Assembly (NCBI RefSeq): GCF_900095865.1
Contig: NZ_FMIZ01000007.1
Span: 1,548,530-1,612,529 of the forward strand
Direction: 5' to 3'
From: Massilioclostridium coli
GTDB lineage: Bacteria > Bacillota > Clostridia > Oscillospirales > Ruminococcaceae
DNA length: 64,000 bases
Every line of letters starts with the position of its first letter. Position 1 is the first letter of the stretch. The position numbers and the translations under genes are program-made. This document shows positions 27,117-34,808 of the stretch, piece by piece. Below the pieces are notes generated by a model that saw only the letters and a list, made by a program, of their open reading frames with translations, made no database searches and was not told where the DNA came from.

Positions 27117-30100
27117 ATGAAACAAAAATTAATGCACAAGATCGTTGCGTTTATTTTAGCACAATGTATGTTTGCCACTGTTTGTGTGGCAACTGGTTCT
27201 GCTGTGGAAAACCAACAAGAAAATTTTTCTGAAACGATTGAAAACATCTTGAAAAATCCTAAAATGGAACAAAAAGTAGGCGCCCGCTGGTGGTTAGCAG
27301 AAGGAAGCCACACCGACGAAACACTGATAGAATCCATTGATGAATTGTACGGCTATGGATTTGGTTCTGTTGAAGTTGTAACCTTGGACGAATCCGCTTA
27401 TTTAGATGACGCTACATATGCCTGGGGATCAAAAGAATGGGTAGAAGACACCCAGCTGATTGTAGATGAATGTACCAAACGGGATATGGGTGTTTCATTT
27501 ACAAGCGGAACGAACTGGTCGACGGCAAACCTGTTTACCATCACACCAGATGAAGAAACTGCTGCACAGGAATTGGGCTATCAAACAGTAGAATTAAAGG
27601 CTGGGGAACATTTTAATGGGATTCTGCCGAAAGTGAGCTTAACTCCATATGCCACAAAAATGAAACTGATAAAGGTCATTTCTGCCAAAAAAGTCAATGT
27701 TGACACCAATGGAATTACCTATTTGTCGGAAGAATCTTTAACCGATGTAACAAGCCAGGCAACACAAAATCAAGATGGAGAATGGACAATTGACTATACA
27801 ACGCCTGAAGATGGTGAATATACCCTATTTGTATTCTGGCAGTATGGTACATCGCAAACAGCAGCACCTGCTGTTTCCACTGCGTTTACCATTAATTATT
27901 ATTCCAAACAGGGTAGCAACGCCTTAATTAATTATTGGGATGAACATGTTTTAACCCCTGAATTTAAGGAATCCATCCAAAAAAATGGACATGTGCAAAT
28001 GTATATGGATTCTTTAGAGCTGGAGCCCCATGGGGAAGATACCACAGGAAACCTCTGGTGCGAAGATTATTTAGAACAGTTCCATACCAGACGTGGATAT
28101 GACCTGAGCCTTTACCTTCCTCTTCTCATTATGGAAGGCTATGCACGTATGGACAACACCAATTACATTTATGAATTGGACGGCAACAACGATACCCCTC
28201 AAAAAATACGGAATGATCAATACCAGACCAATACCGAGCTTTATTCCCAAAACTGCTTAGAAGTATTAGCAGATTGGCTACACTCTTTTGACATGACACT
28301 TCGTGCGGAGAACTCCTATGGTACATTGTTGGAAATTTCTCAGCCAATAGCTTACTTAGACCATGTAGAAACCGAATCCCTTGAATTTAACGGAGAGATT
28401 GAAAGTTTCCGCAGCCAAGCTGGTGGGGCGCATTTGTATGATAAAGTGTATTCCTCCGAAACCGCAGCAGTTACAGGTGGAAACTACTGGGATAACAATA
28501 ACACCTATCGGCAACTGTTTTATACCCAATTTGCATCTGGAATTCAAAAGACAATGACACACGGTTATGCTGCTGCTTATGGTCCAGAAGAACACTGTTC
28601 CTGGCCTGGATTTGAAGGTATGTCGGATTTATTTGGAAACCGTTTTAACAAACGGCAGCCCGCTTCTACAGATTACAATGAACTTTGGGCTCATATTAAC
28701 CGAATTCAAACTGTTTTACGCCAGGGTGTTCCACAGATGGATTTAGGAATTTTAAGGACGGATTATAATTTTGAGTGTTCCCTGATCCGTAGAGGATTCC
28801 GTAGTGGAGATCAATATTCCGAAGTAGTCAAAGAATACGCCAATAACGATATGAGAAACCAGACTGCATATTACTGGAAAGACCTAACATTACAAAATGC
28901 AGGGTATACTTATGATTATTTCTCTCCATATCTTTTACAAGATGAAGCGATTACCTGTAAAAATGGATTGGTTCAGGCAGATGGAGTCGCTTATCAGGCA
29001 CTGTTAATCTATCAGGAAGAAATGCCGCTGGATAGCGCAAAAGTCTTACTGGATTGGGCCAAAAAAGGCATGCCGCTTGTGATTGTCACTGGTTCTACAG
29101 AAGAACGCACCCGTTATGATGTTACAAAATACAACAAAAGTGCTGCCATTACAACCGGCTCTTTGGATGGAAAAGATGGAGAGTTAGCAGAAGTTATGGC
29201 TCAGATAAAAGCTCAGCCAACCGTTGCTTGTGTTGATTCGGAAGCAAAAGCATACACAGCACTCCAGAATATGGGCATTCAACCACGCGCTGCCTTTGCA
29301 GAATCCAACCAAACCTTGTTAACCGCAATGAGAAAATCAGCAGAAGCCACCTATTTATATGTATATAATTATATGTATCAGGATACTGAAAGCTATCAAG
29401 GGCAGATTTCATTGGATGGAATTTACACCCCTTATTGTGTCAACACGTGGTCTGGGGAAGTAGATGAAATTGGAAATTATTCTTATCAGGATGGAAGGAC
29501 AGTAATAGATATTGCCATCCAGCCTGGTGAAGTAATGGTGTTCGCATTAAATCCATATCAATCTTCCAACCCAGTAGTAGAAAAACAAAATGTAGAAAAA
29601 GTAACTGTAAAAAACGGAAATACCATTTTATATGTGCCTCAATCTGGAAAAACACAAATAACATATGCTGATAATACCACATATTCTACGGAAGTAACAG
29701 TACCGGAGGATATTCAGTTGGAAAATTGGAATTTAACTGTAGAATCCTGGACCCCTGGCGACAAGGTTACCCGAACAGAAGACAAAGGCTATGGCTATAT
29801 TACCACAGAAGCAACTTATCATACCCAAAAAACAAATATTGAAGTGGGAACGACTGAGCTGCTTCCATGGAGTAAACTGGAACAGGTAGGTGAAACAGTA
29901 TCCGGCGTAGGCAATTATACAAACACATTTTATCTGCCAGAAGACTGGGACAACGACAAACAGGCAATTGAATTTCGCGCGGATTCTTTTAATGGGGGCA
30001 CTGCGGCAGTTTGGATTAACGGAACTCAAGTACCAATTGATATGAACACAGGTAAAGCAGATCTTTCGGGTTATGTAACAGCAGGTGATAATACAATTCA

Positions 30101-30416
30101 AGTACGGGTAACCTCCTCATTGCGGAATATTATGCTGGAATTAGGATATGCTGAAAAAGGAAACTGGAAACTTTTAGGGGAAAATGCGCTTTATCCAGAT
30201 GAATACGGTATGGTAGGAAATACTTTTTTAAAATTATACACAAAGGTAGCATCACAAGATATTGATCACCCTATATCATCTGACGTTTCAGAAAATTCCC
30301 CTCCTATTCATGACAATGTAAATTCTCCTCAAACAGGAGATATTGCTCTAACAACGGCGTTGTCCATTGTTGCTTTGGCAGGAGCAGCGCTATTGTTTAC
30401 CCACAGAAAAAAATAA
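27117..30416 (+). CDS. Surface-anchored GH106-like alpha-L-rhamnosidase 2
   Basis: The 1099-residue paralogue of the 21977 gene starts with ATG behind AAAAGGAGA. It has a signal peptide and the same catalytic landmarks: ARWWLAEGSHTDETLIESI near 56, YSSETAAVTGGNYWDNN near 446 and MTHGYAAAYG. The C-terminal jelly-roll contains AAVWINGTQVPI. It lacks FIVAR modules and goes straight to a Ser/Pro linker and a canonical SPQTGD sorting signal, hydrophobic helix and HRKK. Its last 14 codons and 40 following bases match copy 1, pointing to 3'-end exchange. Catalytic domains are clearly homologous but diverged, so the two may attack different linkages. Confidence 0.87.
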   Translation: MKQKLMHKIVAFILAQCMFATVCVATGSAVENQQENFSETIENILKNPKMEQKVGARWWLAEGSHTDETLIESIDELYGYGFGSVEVVTLDESAYLDDATYAWGSKEWVEDTQLIVDECTKRDMGVSFTSGTNWSTANLFTITPDEETAAQELGYQTVELKAGEHFNGILPKVSLTPYATKMKLIKVISAKKVNVDTNGITYLSEESLTDVTSQATQNQDGEWTIDYTTPEDGEYTLFVFWQYGTSQTAAPAVSTAFTINYYSKQGSNALINYWDEHVLTPEFKESIQKNGHVQMYMDSLELEPHGEDTTGNLWCEDYLEQFHTRRGYDLSLYLPLLIMEGYARMDNTNYIYELDGNNDTPQKIRNDQYQTNTELYSQNCLEVLADWLHSFDMTLRAENSYGTLLEISQPIAYLDHVETESLEFNGEIESFRSQAGGAHLYDKVYSSETAAVTGGNYWDNNNTYRQLFYTQFASGIQKTMTHGYAAAYGPEEHCSWPGFEGMSDLFGNRFNKRQPASTDYNELWAHINRIQTVLRQGVPQMDLGILRTDYNFECSLIRRGFRSGDQYSEVVKEYANNDMRNQTAYYWKDLTLQNAGYTYDYFSPYLLQDEAITCKNGLVQADGVAYQALLIYQEEMPLDSAKVLLDWAKKGMPLVIVTGSTEERTRYDVTKYNKSAAITTGSLDGKDGELAEVMAQIKAQPTVACVDSEAKAYTALQNMGIQPRAAFAESNQTLLTAMRKSAEATYLYVYNYMYQDTESYQGQISLDGIYTPYCVNTWSGEVDEIGNYSYQDGRTVIDIAIQPGEVMVFALNPYQSSNPVVEKQNVEKVTVKNGNTILYVPQSGKTQITYADNTTYSTEVTVPEDIQLENWNLTVESWTPGDKVTRTEDKGYGYITTEATYHTQKTNIEVGTTELLPWSKLEQVGETVSGVGNYTNTFYLPEDWDNDKQAIEFRADSFNGGTAAVWINGTQVPIDMNTGKADLSGYVTAGDNTIQVRVTSSLRNIMLELGYAEKGNWKLLGENALYPDEYGMVGNTFLKLYTKVASQDIDHPISSDVSENSPPIHDNVNSPQTGDIALTTALSIVALAGAALLFTHRKK

Positions 30417-30453
30417 CTTATTATAACCTTTTTCTCTTTCTCTCAATATAAAA
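30373..30453 (+). repeat. 81-bp 3'-end repeat, copy 2
   Basis: Matches 25830-25910 with two substitutions. After 30453 the two loci diverge completely: copy 1 runs into its terminator, this one into the hairpin-rich IS-associated DNA. Confidence 0.8.
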
Positions 30454-30828
30454 GGATGGGATTTCTGTTTGTCATGACCTCCGGCTTATCCGGAGGCTTG
30501 ATTGAGCCCTAGAAGGGCATTTTACTGGCGGGCATCTAAAGACGCACTACTGAACATTCTTTCACTGCTCCGCCGCCCGTAAACGGGCACTTATGCTTCT
30601 TTCCGAGCTTGATAAACTTGCTAGATTGCTTGTTAGTAGCTCGCTTCGCTTGATACTTGAATCGAAAGCTTTTTTACGAAGCACCTCCACCGGCATAGAT
30701 GGTGGTTTCCATAATCAGTCATGACCATCCCTAAGAGGGGTGGCATGAACAAGGCCTAGAAGGCCTTAAAACAAGCCAGCGCCTAAATGACGCTGGCTTT
30801 CACTTTGTTCAAGCCACAAGTGGTATGA
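30454..30828. repeat. Hairpin array beside IS200-type element
   Basis: At least seven small palindromes occur in 375 bases: CCTCCGG/CCGGAGG (30478-30496), GCCC/GGGC (30506-30518), GCCCG/CGGGC (30575-30588), CCACC/GGTGG (30687-30705), CATGACC...GGCATG (30720-30747), AAGGCCT/AGGCCTT (30751-30767) and AAGCCAGC/GCTGGCTT (30773-30799). Many loops read CTAGA, CTAAGA or CATAGA. The region is more GC-rich than its surroundings and has no ORF. The fifth hairpin recurs at 54901-54935. The last one looks like a terminator for the transposase gene. Confidence 0.6.
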
Positions 30829-31281
30829 TTACCTGCTACCCTTAAAAGGGTCACTATACTCTTTCCGACTCAAACTATCTTCGATTTGATCTTGTTTCTC
30901 CTGTTCTCGGATATACTTTTGCACAGTCGATGTATTGATGCCAACTGTACTCACATAATATCCTGTTGCCCAGAAATTTCTATTTCCAAACTTGTATTTT
31001 AAGTTTGTATGTCTCTCAAAAATCATCATTGCGCTTTTTCCTTTGAGATACCCCGTGAAACTGGACACACTCATTTTCGGTGGGATACTTATCAAGATGT
31101 GTACATGATCTGGCATCATATTCCCTTCTATGATTTCTATACCTTTCCATTTACACAAATCTTTAATGATTTCTCGTATATCTTTTCTTAACTGATTATA
31201 AATTACTTTTCTTCGATATTTCGGGGTAAACACGATAGGGTACTTGCATATCCATTTTGTATGTGCTAAACTATTTGCCAT
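30829..31281 (-). CDS. tnpA: IS200-type transposase (HUH/Y1 tyrosine)
   Basis: The 150-residue Y1 transposase starts at the ATG 31279-31281 (MANSLAHTKW), eight bases after AAGGA; a longer frame adds three residues. The HUH metal motif is MPDHVHILISIP, and the nucleophile is the Tyr of VQKYIREQ. It moves single-stranded DNA by recognising hairpins at the element ends. Compared with the second copy at 43994 it retains the full loop SAMMIFERHTNLKYKFGNRN and looks intact. Its ribosome-binding site lies inside a long inverted repeat. Confidence 0.93.
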   Translation of the reverse strand: MANSLAHTKWICKYPIVFTPKYRRKVIYNQLRKDIREIIKDLCKWKGIEIIEGNMMPDHVHILISIPPKMSVSSFTGYLKGKSAMMIFERHTNLKYKFGNRNFWATGYYVSTVGINTSTVQKYIREQEKQDQIEDSLSRKEYSDPFKGSR

Positions 31282-31283
31282 GA

Positions 31284-31346
31284 GGAACATCCTTTCTGTT
31301 TTTTAGGTGGCTTGAACAATCACCATTATAGCAGAAAGGATGTTCC
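31284..31346 (-). promoter_or_regulatory. tnpA leader hairpin hiding the ribosome-binding site
   Basis: GGAACATCCTTTCTG (31284-31298) and its exact complement (31332-31346) flank a minus-strand TATAAT (31325-31330). Transcripts from this promoter start after the distal arm and keep the AAAGGA site open. Read-through transcripts from outside would contain both arms and bury it. The same layout occurs at the other tnpA copy. Confidence 0.65.
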
Positions 31347-31431
31347 TTTGCTTAAGCTTGAATCTCACCCGCATAGCGGGTGGTTTTTAAAATCCTCCGC
31401 TATGCCGAGGATTTCTCGCTAAAGCACTAAT

Positions 31432-31468
31432 GAAAACCCGCTCTGGCTTAAATCCAGAACGGGTTTGT
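31432..31468 (-). terminator. Terminator of glmS
   Basis: AACCCG-CTGG and CCAG-CGGGTT form an interrupted hairpin, with T-rich sequence on the minus strand after it, close behind the glmS stop. Confidence 0.75.
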
Positions 31469-31474
31469 TGCTGT

Positions 31475-33295
31475 TTATTCTACTGTAACAGATTTTGCTA
31501 AGTTTCTTGGTTTATCCACATCACAGCCACGTAATACAGCGGTATAATAAGCAAAAAGCTGGAGTGGAACGGTAGTCAACAATGGCATCAAAATATCATC
31601 TACCAGAGGGATTCTCAGCTGATAGGAAGTAATATCCTTTTGCTCTGGAGCATCTTCCCGACAGATGAGTAATACTTTCGCCCCACGTGCCTTTACCTCT
31701 TTTACATTGCTGATCATTTTTTCATACAACGCCTGTTGGGTCGCAATAGCCACCACTGGGACTTCATCTGTAATCAACGAAATCGTTCCATGTTTCAGTT
31801 CACCAGCAGCGTAAGCCTCGCTGTGGATATAAGAGATTTCCTTTAATTTTAAGGAACCTTCCAATGACAAGGAATAATCCACACCACGTCCAATGAAGAA
31901 CAGATCCCGTGCGTTTTGGAATTTACTTGCAAAGTATTGGCAATTGTCTGCCTGTTCTAAGACGGTCTCCAGTAAATCCGGAATTTCCATCAGTTTACCG
32001 CAAAAACTTCGTACTTCATTTTCGGATAATGTCCCTTTTAACTGGGAGAACTTCGCTGCCAGCAGATACATCACACTCAGCTGAACCATATAGGCTTTTG
32101 TGCTTGCCACAGCGATTTCTGGACCAGCCCAGGTATAACAAACGCTGTCTGCTTCCCTTGCAATGGAGGAACCAACTACGTTGACAATTGCTAATGTAGG
32201 AACCCCTTGTTGTTTGGCAAGCCTTAACGCTGCCAGAGTGTCTGCAGTTTCACCGGATTGTGAAATAATAACTACTAAATCATTTTTGCCTAAAATCGGA
32301 TTGCGGTAACGGAACTCAGAAGCTACATCCACATCAACAGGAATACGTGCCATTTCTTCTATCACATACTTCCCTACCATGCCTGCGTGCATTGCGGTTC
32401 CACAAGCCACAATATGGATCCGCTCAATTGATTTCAGATGTTCATCTGATAAATTTTCCAACTGTAAATCTGGCAATCCATCAATAATTCGAGGGGATAC
32501 TGTATTACGAAATGCAGATGGCTGTTCATGAATTTCCTTAATCATAAAGTGAGGATAACCGCCTTTTTCAGCTGCCTCTACATCCCAATTCGCAGTGTGT
32601 AGTTCTTTTTGGATTTCTTCCCCATCAAGATCATAAACATGAACGCTATCCTGAGTTAAAACAGCAATTTCATTTTCATCCAGTAGATAATAATCTTTGG
32701 TGTATTTGATGATTGCAGGAACATCGGACGCAATGAAGTTCTCCCCTTTACCAACTCCTACAATCAATGGGCTTTCTTTACGGATTGCGTAAATTGTCCC
32801 TGGATTATCCTTAAACATCACTCCCAAAGCGTAGGAGCCCTGAATCGCAGAAATTACCTTTTGTAGGGTTTCGATTGGATCACCACTGTAATAATAATCC
32901 AATAATTTTGCAACACTTTCAGTGTCTGTTTCGGAGAGGAAGCTATACCCTCTGTGTTCCAGCTTTTCCTTTAATTGTTGATAGTTCTCAATAATCCCAT
33001 TATGGACAATAGTAACTCTTTCATTTCCGTGTGGATGGGAGTTTACATCAGATGGTTCCCCATGGGTTGCCCAACGGGTATGGCCAATCCCACAGTGTCC
33101 AGTAGGGCGGTGGGTTTCTTCCATTTTCTGTTCTAGGTTATCCAAACGACCTTTTGCTTTTTCAATTACGATTTTATGATTCTCAAATACAGCAATACCG
33201 GCGGAGTCATATCCCCGGTACTCCAATTTTCTTAATCCATCTATTAATACGTCAGTGGCATTCTGTTTGCCAACATATCCTACGATGCCGCACAT
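31475..33295 (-). CDS. glmS: Glucosamine-fructose-6-phosphate aminotransferase (isomerising)
   Basis: This 606-residue enzyme makes glucosamine-6-phosphate from fructose-6-phosphate and glutamine, feeding UDP-GlcNAc for peptidoglycan and the exopolysaccharide. The N-terminal glutaminase begins MCGIVGYVG, with Cys2 as nucleophile, followed by RGYDSAGIA and GHTRWATHG. Two SIS isomerase domains follow, with IVACGTAMHAGMVGKY and ISQSGETADTLAAL, and the C-terminus ends DKPRNLAKSVTVE. Length is normal. A glmS ribozyme in its leader gives direct feedback control by the product. Confidence 0.98.
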   Translation of the reverse strand: MCGIVGYVGKQNATDVLIDGLRKLEYRGYDSAGIAVFENHKIVIEKAKGRLDNLEQKMEETHRPTGHCGIGHTRWATHGEPSDVNSHPHGNERVTIVHNGIIENYQQLKEKLEHRGYSFLSETDTESVAKLLDYYYSGDPIETLQKVISAIQGSYALGVMFKDNPGTIYAIRKESPLIVGVGKGENFIASDVPAIIKYTKDYYLLDENEIAVLTQDSVHVYDLDGEEIQKELHTANWDVEAAEKGGYPHFMIKEIHEQPSAFRNTVSPRIIDGLPDLQLENLSDEHLKSIERIHIVACGTAMHAGMVGKYVIEEMARIPVDVDVASEFRYRNPILGKNDLVVIISQSGETADTLAALRLAKQQGVPTLAIVNVVGSSIAREADSVCYTWAGPEIAVASTKAYMVQLSVMYLLAAKFSQLKGTLSENEVRSFCGKLMEIPDLLETVLEQADNCQYFASKFQNARDLFFIGRGVDYSLSLEGSLKLKEISYIHSEAYAAGELKHGTISLITDEVPVVAIATQQALYEKMISNVKEVKARGAKVLLICREDAPEQKDITSYQLRIPLVDDILMPLLTTVPLQLFAYYTAVLRGCDVDKPRNLAKSVTVE

Positions 33296-33324
33296 AGTTG
33301 ATCCATATCCTTTCTTATTTTGAA

Positions 33325-33465
33325 ATAAAAGGCTGCCAGCTTTTTGTTACAGAAAAATTTGTTTTTTGTAACTGGCATAACGGTCCTTTTTATAAACCGG
33401 AAAGGTATCCGCCGAATATTTCGATTACCTTTCACCTCGTCACCTGAGTAGGCCTGGCGCTTTTG
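33325..33465 (-). ncRNA. glmS ribozyme: glmS ribozyme
   Basis: The minus-strand leader carries the conserved core in order: AGCGCC with cleavage expected between 33461 and 33460, GACGAGG, ATCGAAATATTCGGCGGAT, then CCTTTCCGG. A 3' stem with GCCAGTTAC and CTGGCAGCC closes the structure near 33325-33380. This matches the Bacillus glmS ribozyme pattern. Glucosamine-6-phosphate acts as cofactor for self-cleavage, destabilising the mRNA. Confidence 0.95.
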
Positions 33466-33526
33466 TTGCAGTATATTTTTCTATCCCCCTTTGATACTGC
33501 GAATGATCTATATTTATAGATAATTT

Positions 33527-33532
33527 ATTATA
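33527..33532 (-). promoter_or_regulatory. Extended -10 promoter of glmS
   Basis: On the minus strand TGTTATAAT is an extended -10 about 65 bp upstream of the ribozyme cleavage site; no clear -35 is seen. Confidence 0.5.
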
Positions 33533-33594
33533 ACATATTTTATGTGGGTGTGGCTTATCTTTTTTTTAATTTTTTCCTAATTATAAAATTCAAT

Positions 33595-34263
33595 TTACAA
33601 TTGTGGTAAGTTTGTTTTACGGGCAAGTAAAAATTTCGTGGGAATCCCCTGCTCTGTAAATTTTATTTCATGTTCGGTAGTTAATAAATCCTCCGGGTAA
33701 TCGCTATGGTGCAAATCCCTTGTTTGGTAAACAATTTCAAATCCAGCCTGTTCAAAATACTCAAAGGATTCCTCAAATAATTCGTCATCATCTGTTTTAA
33801 AATAAATTTCTCCATTATCCGCTAAAAACTCACGGTATTTTAAGAGCTGACGGGTATGGGTTAAGCGGCGTTTTTTATGGCGTTTTTTGCTCCAGGGATT
33901 GCAAAAATAAATATAAATCCGCTGAATGGCATCCTGTTGGTTTAATACTCCATCAATATATTCAATATTAAAAGAAGTCAATTTTAAATTCTCTACAGGA
34001 GTTTCTCCAAAAATTTGAGCAACATTCCGGCGGGCAACCCCTAAAATATCCATGCTAATATCCACCGCAAGATAATTGATATTTGGGTTTTGATAAGCCA
34101 ACTCGGAGATAAATACCCCTTTTCCACATCCCAGTTCCAAGTGAAATGGTTGATTTTTGGAAAACAGCTGGTTCCATTTTCCCTTGCATTGCTCTGGCTG
34201 TTCAATAAAATAATCGCAAGCATAGAGTTCTGGGCGAGCCCAAGGTTTTGTCCGAATTCTCAT
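33595..34263 (-). CDS. trmB: tRNA (guanine-N7)-methyltransferase
   Basis: This 222-residue class I SAM-dependent methyltransferase modifies G46 of tRNA. It shows the SAM motif LELGCGKGVFISELA near residue 45, then NYLAVDIS, and the family signature FCNPWSKKRHKKRRLTH near 130. YFKTDDDELFEESFEYF follows, and TEHEIKFTEQGIPTKFL lies near the C-terminus. Length is typical. It begins 13 bp after a small cupin gene, so the two probably share a transcript. Confidence 0.96.
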   Translation of the reverse strand: MRIRTKPWARPELYACDYFIEQPEQCKGKWNQLFSKNQPFHLELGCGKGVFISELAYQNPNINYLAVDISMDILGVARRNVAQIFGETPVENLKLTSFNIEYIDGVLNQQDAIQRIYIYFCNPWSKKRHKKRRLTHTRQLLKYREFLADNGEIYFKTDDDELFEESFEYFEQAGFEIVYQTRDLHHSDYPEDLLTTEHEIKFTEQGIPTKFLLARKTNLPQL

Positions 34264-34276
34264 AATTTCATCCTCT

Positions 34277-34603
34277 TTATTTCGTCAAATTTCCAAATAC
34301 ACAGAGCCAAATGCAATTTGGCTCTACTGAAGTTTCCGCAACACGGTGTTTCTGATGGGCGGGAATCAACAAACTGTCCCCTGGCTGCAAACAAATTTCA
34401 TGGTCCTCAAACTGAATCACAGCGTTCCCTTGTAATACAGAAACCCATTCATCCTCTGTTTGATCGTACCAAAATCCACTGGGAGAACAATGTCCTTGCG
34501 AAACAATTTTTTCGATCCGAACACTTTTTGAACAAACCAGTTCCTCCACCTGTTCCTGTGGCAAAATTTCTTTTGGTGACGCAAACAAGTTCATTTTTTT
34601 CAC
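34277..34603 (-). CDS. Small cupin-domain protein
   Basis: The 108-residue protein is a single cupin barrel: GHCSPSGFWYDQTEDEWVSVLQG (motif 1, with the expected His largely replaced), then LQPGDSLLIPAHQKHRV (motif 2). Relatives are annotated as cupin phosphomannose-isomerase-like proteins of unknown function. It lies directly upstream of trmB on the same strand and divergent from adhE. No catalytic role can be named. Confidence 0.85.
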   Translation of the reverse strand: MKKMNLFASPKEILPQEQVEELVCSKSVRIEKIVSQGHCSPSGFWYDQTEDEWVSVLQGNAVIQFEDHEICLQPGDSLLIPAHQKHRVAETSVEPNCIWLCVFGNLTK

Positions 34604-34707
34604 CTCAAATTCCAGTCAAATAGCTGAAAAGCATTATAGCATATTTTCAGGATAAAAATCAATAATAGAGAAAAAAAGAAAAATTCAAATTATTTTTCAA
34701 AAACACA

Positions 34708-34736
34708 TTGACAAAACTTTAACAATCAGGTATAAT
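34708..34736 (+). promoter_or_regulatory. adhE promoter overlapped by a Rex-like site
   Basis: TTGACA (34708-34713), 17 bp, TATAAT (34731-34736) is a consensus sigma-A promoter. The stretch 34708-34725 reads TTGACAA-AACT-TTAACAA, close to the clostridial Rex operator TTGTTAA-N4-TTAACAA, so NADH-sensing Rex could block the -35 region. Confidence 0.75.
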
Positions 34737-34748
34737 GTAGTCAAGAAA

Positions 34749-34766
34749 TCGTTAAAACTTTAACAA
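34749..34766 (+). promoter_or_regulatory. Second Rex-like operator upstream of adhE
   Basis: TCGTTAA-AACT-TTAACAA at 34749-34766 matches the clostridial Rex consensus with one mismatch and lies just after the expected transcription start. Its centre is 41 bp (about four helical turns) from that of the promoter-overlapping site. Confidence 0.7.
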
Positions 34767-34808
34767 ACTTAGTTGGTATATCACTGTGATGAATAGGAGG
34801 TTCCCTAT

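Larger units (their letters stand above)
30454..31420 (-). mobile_element. IS200/IS605-type element, copy 1 (approximate limits)
   Basis: A single tnpA gene flanked by short palindromes and no tnpB. A hairpin pair with GCATAGCGGG and CCGCTATGCCGAGG lies on the tnpA 5' side (about 31370-31415) and the hairpin array on the 3' side. IS200-type elements have no terminal inverted repeats and make no target duplication, so the ends cannot be fixed here; the left part may be nested older insertions. Confidence 0.6.

Noticed and set aside
30454-30828. CRISPR array
   Set aside because: The palindromes differ in sequence and spacing, with no regular repeat-spacer pattern and no cas genes nearby.
30829-31281. 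IS605 element with a TnpB nuclease and guide RNA
   Set aside because: No tnpB-like frame with RuvC or zinc-finger motifs is present on either side of either tnpA copy.
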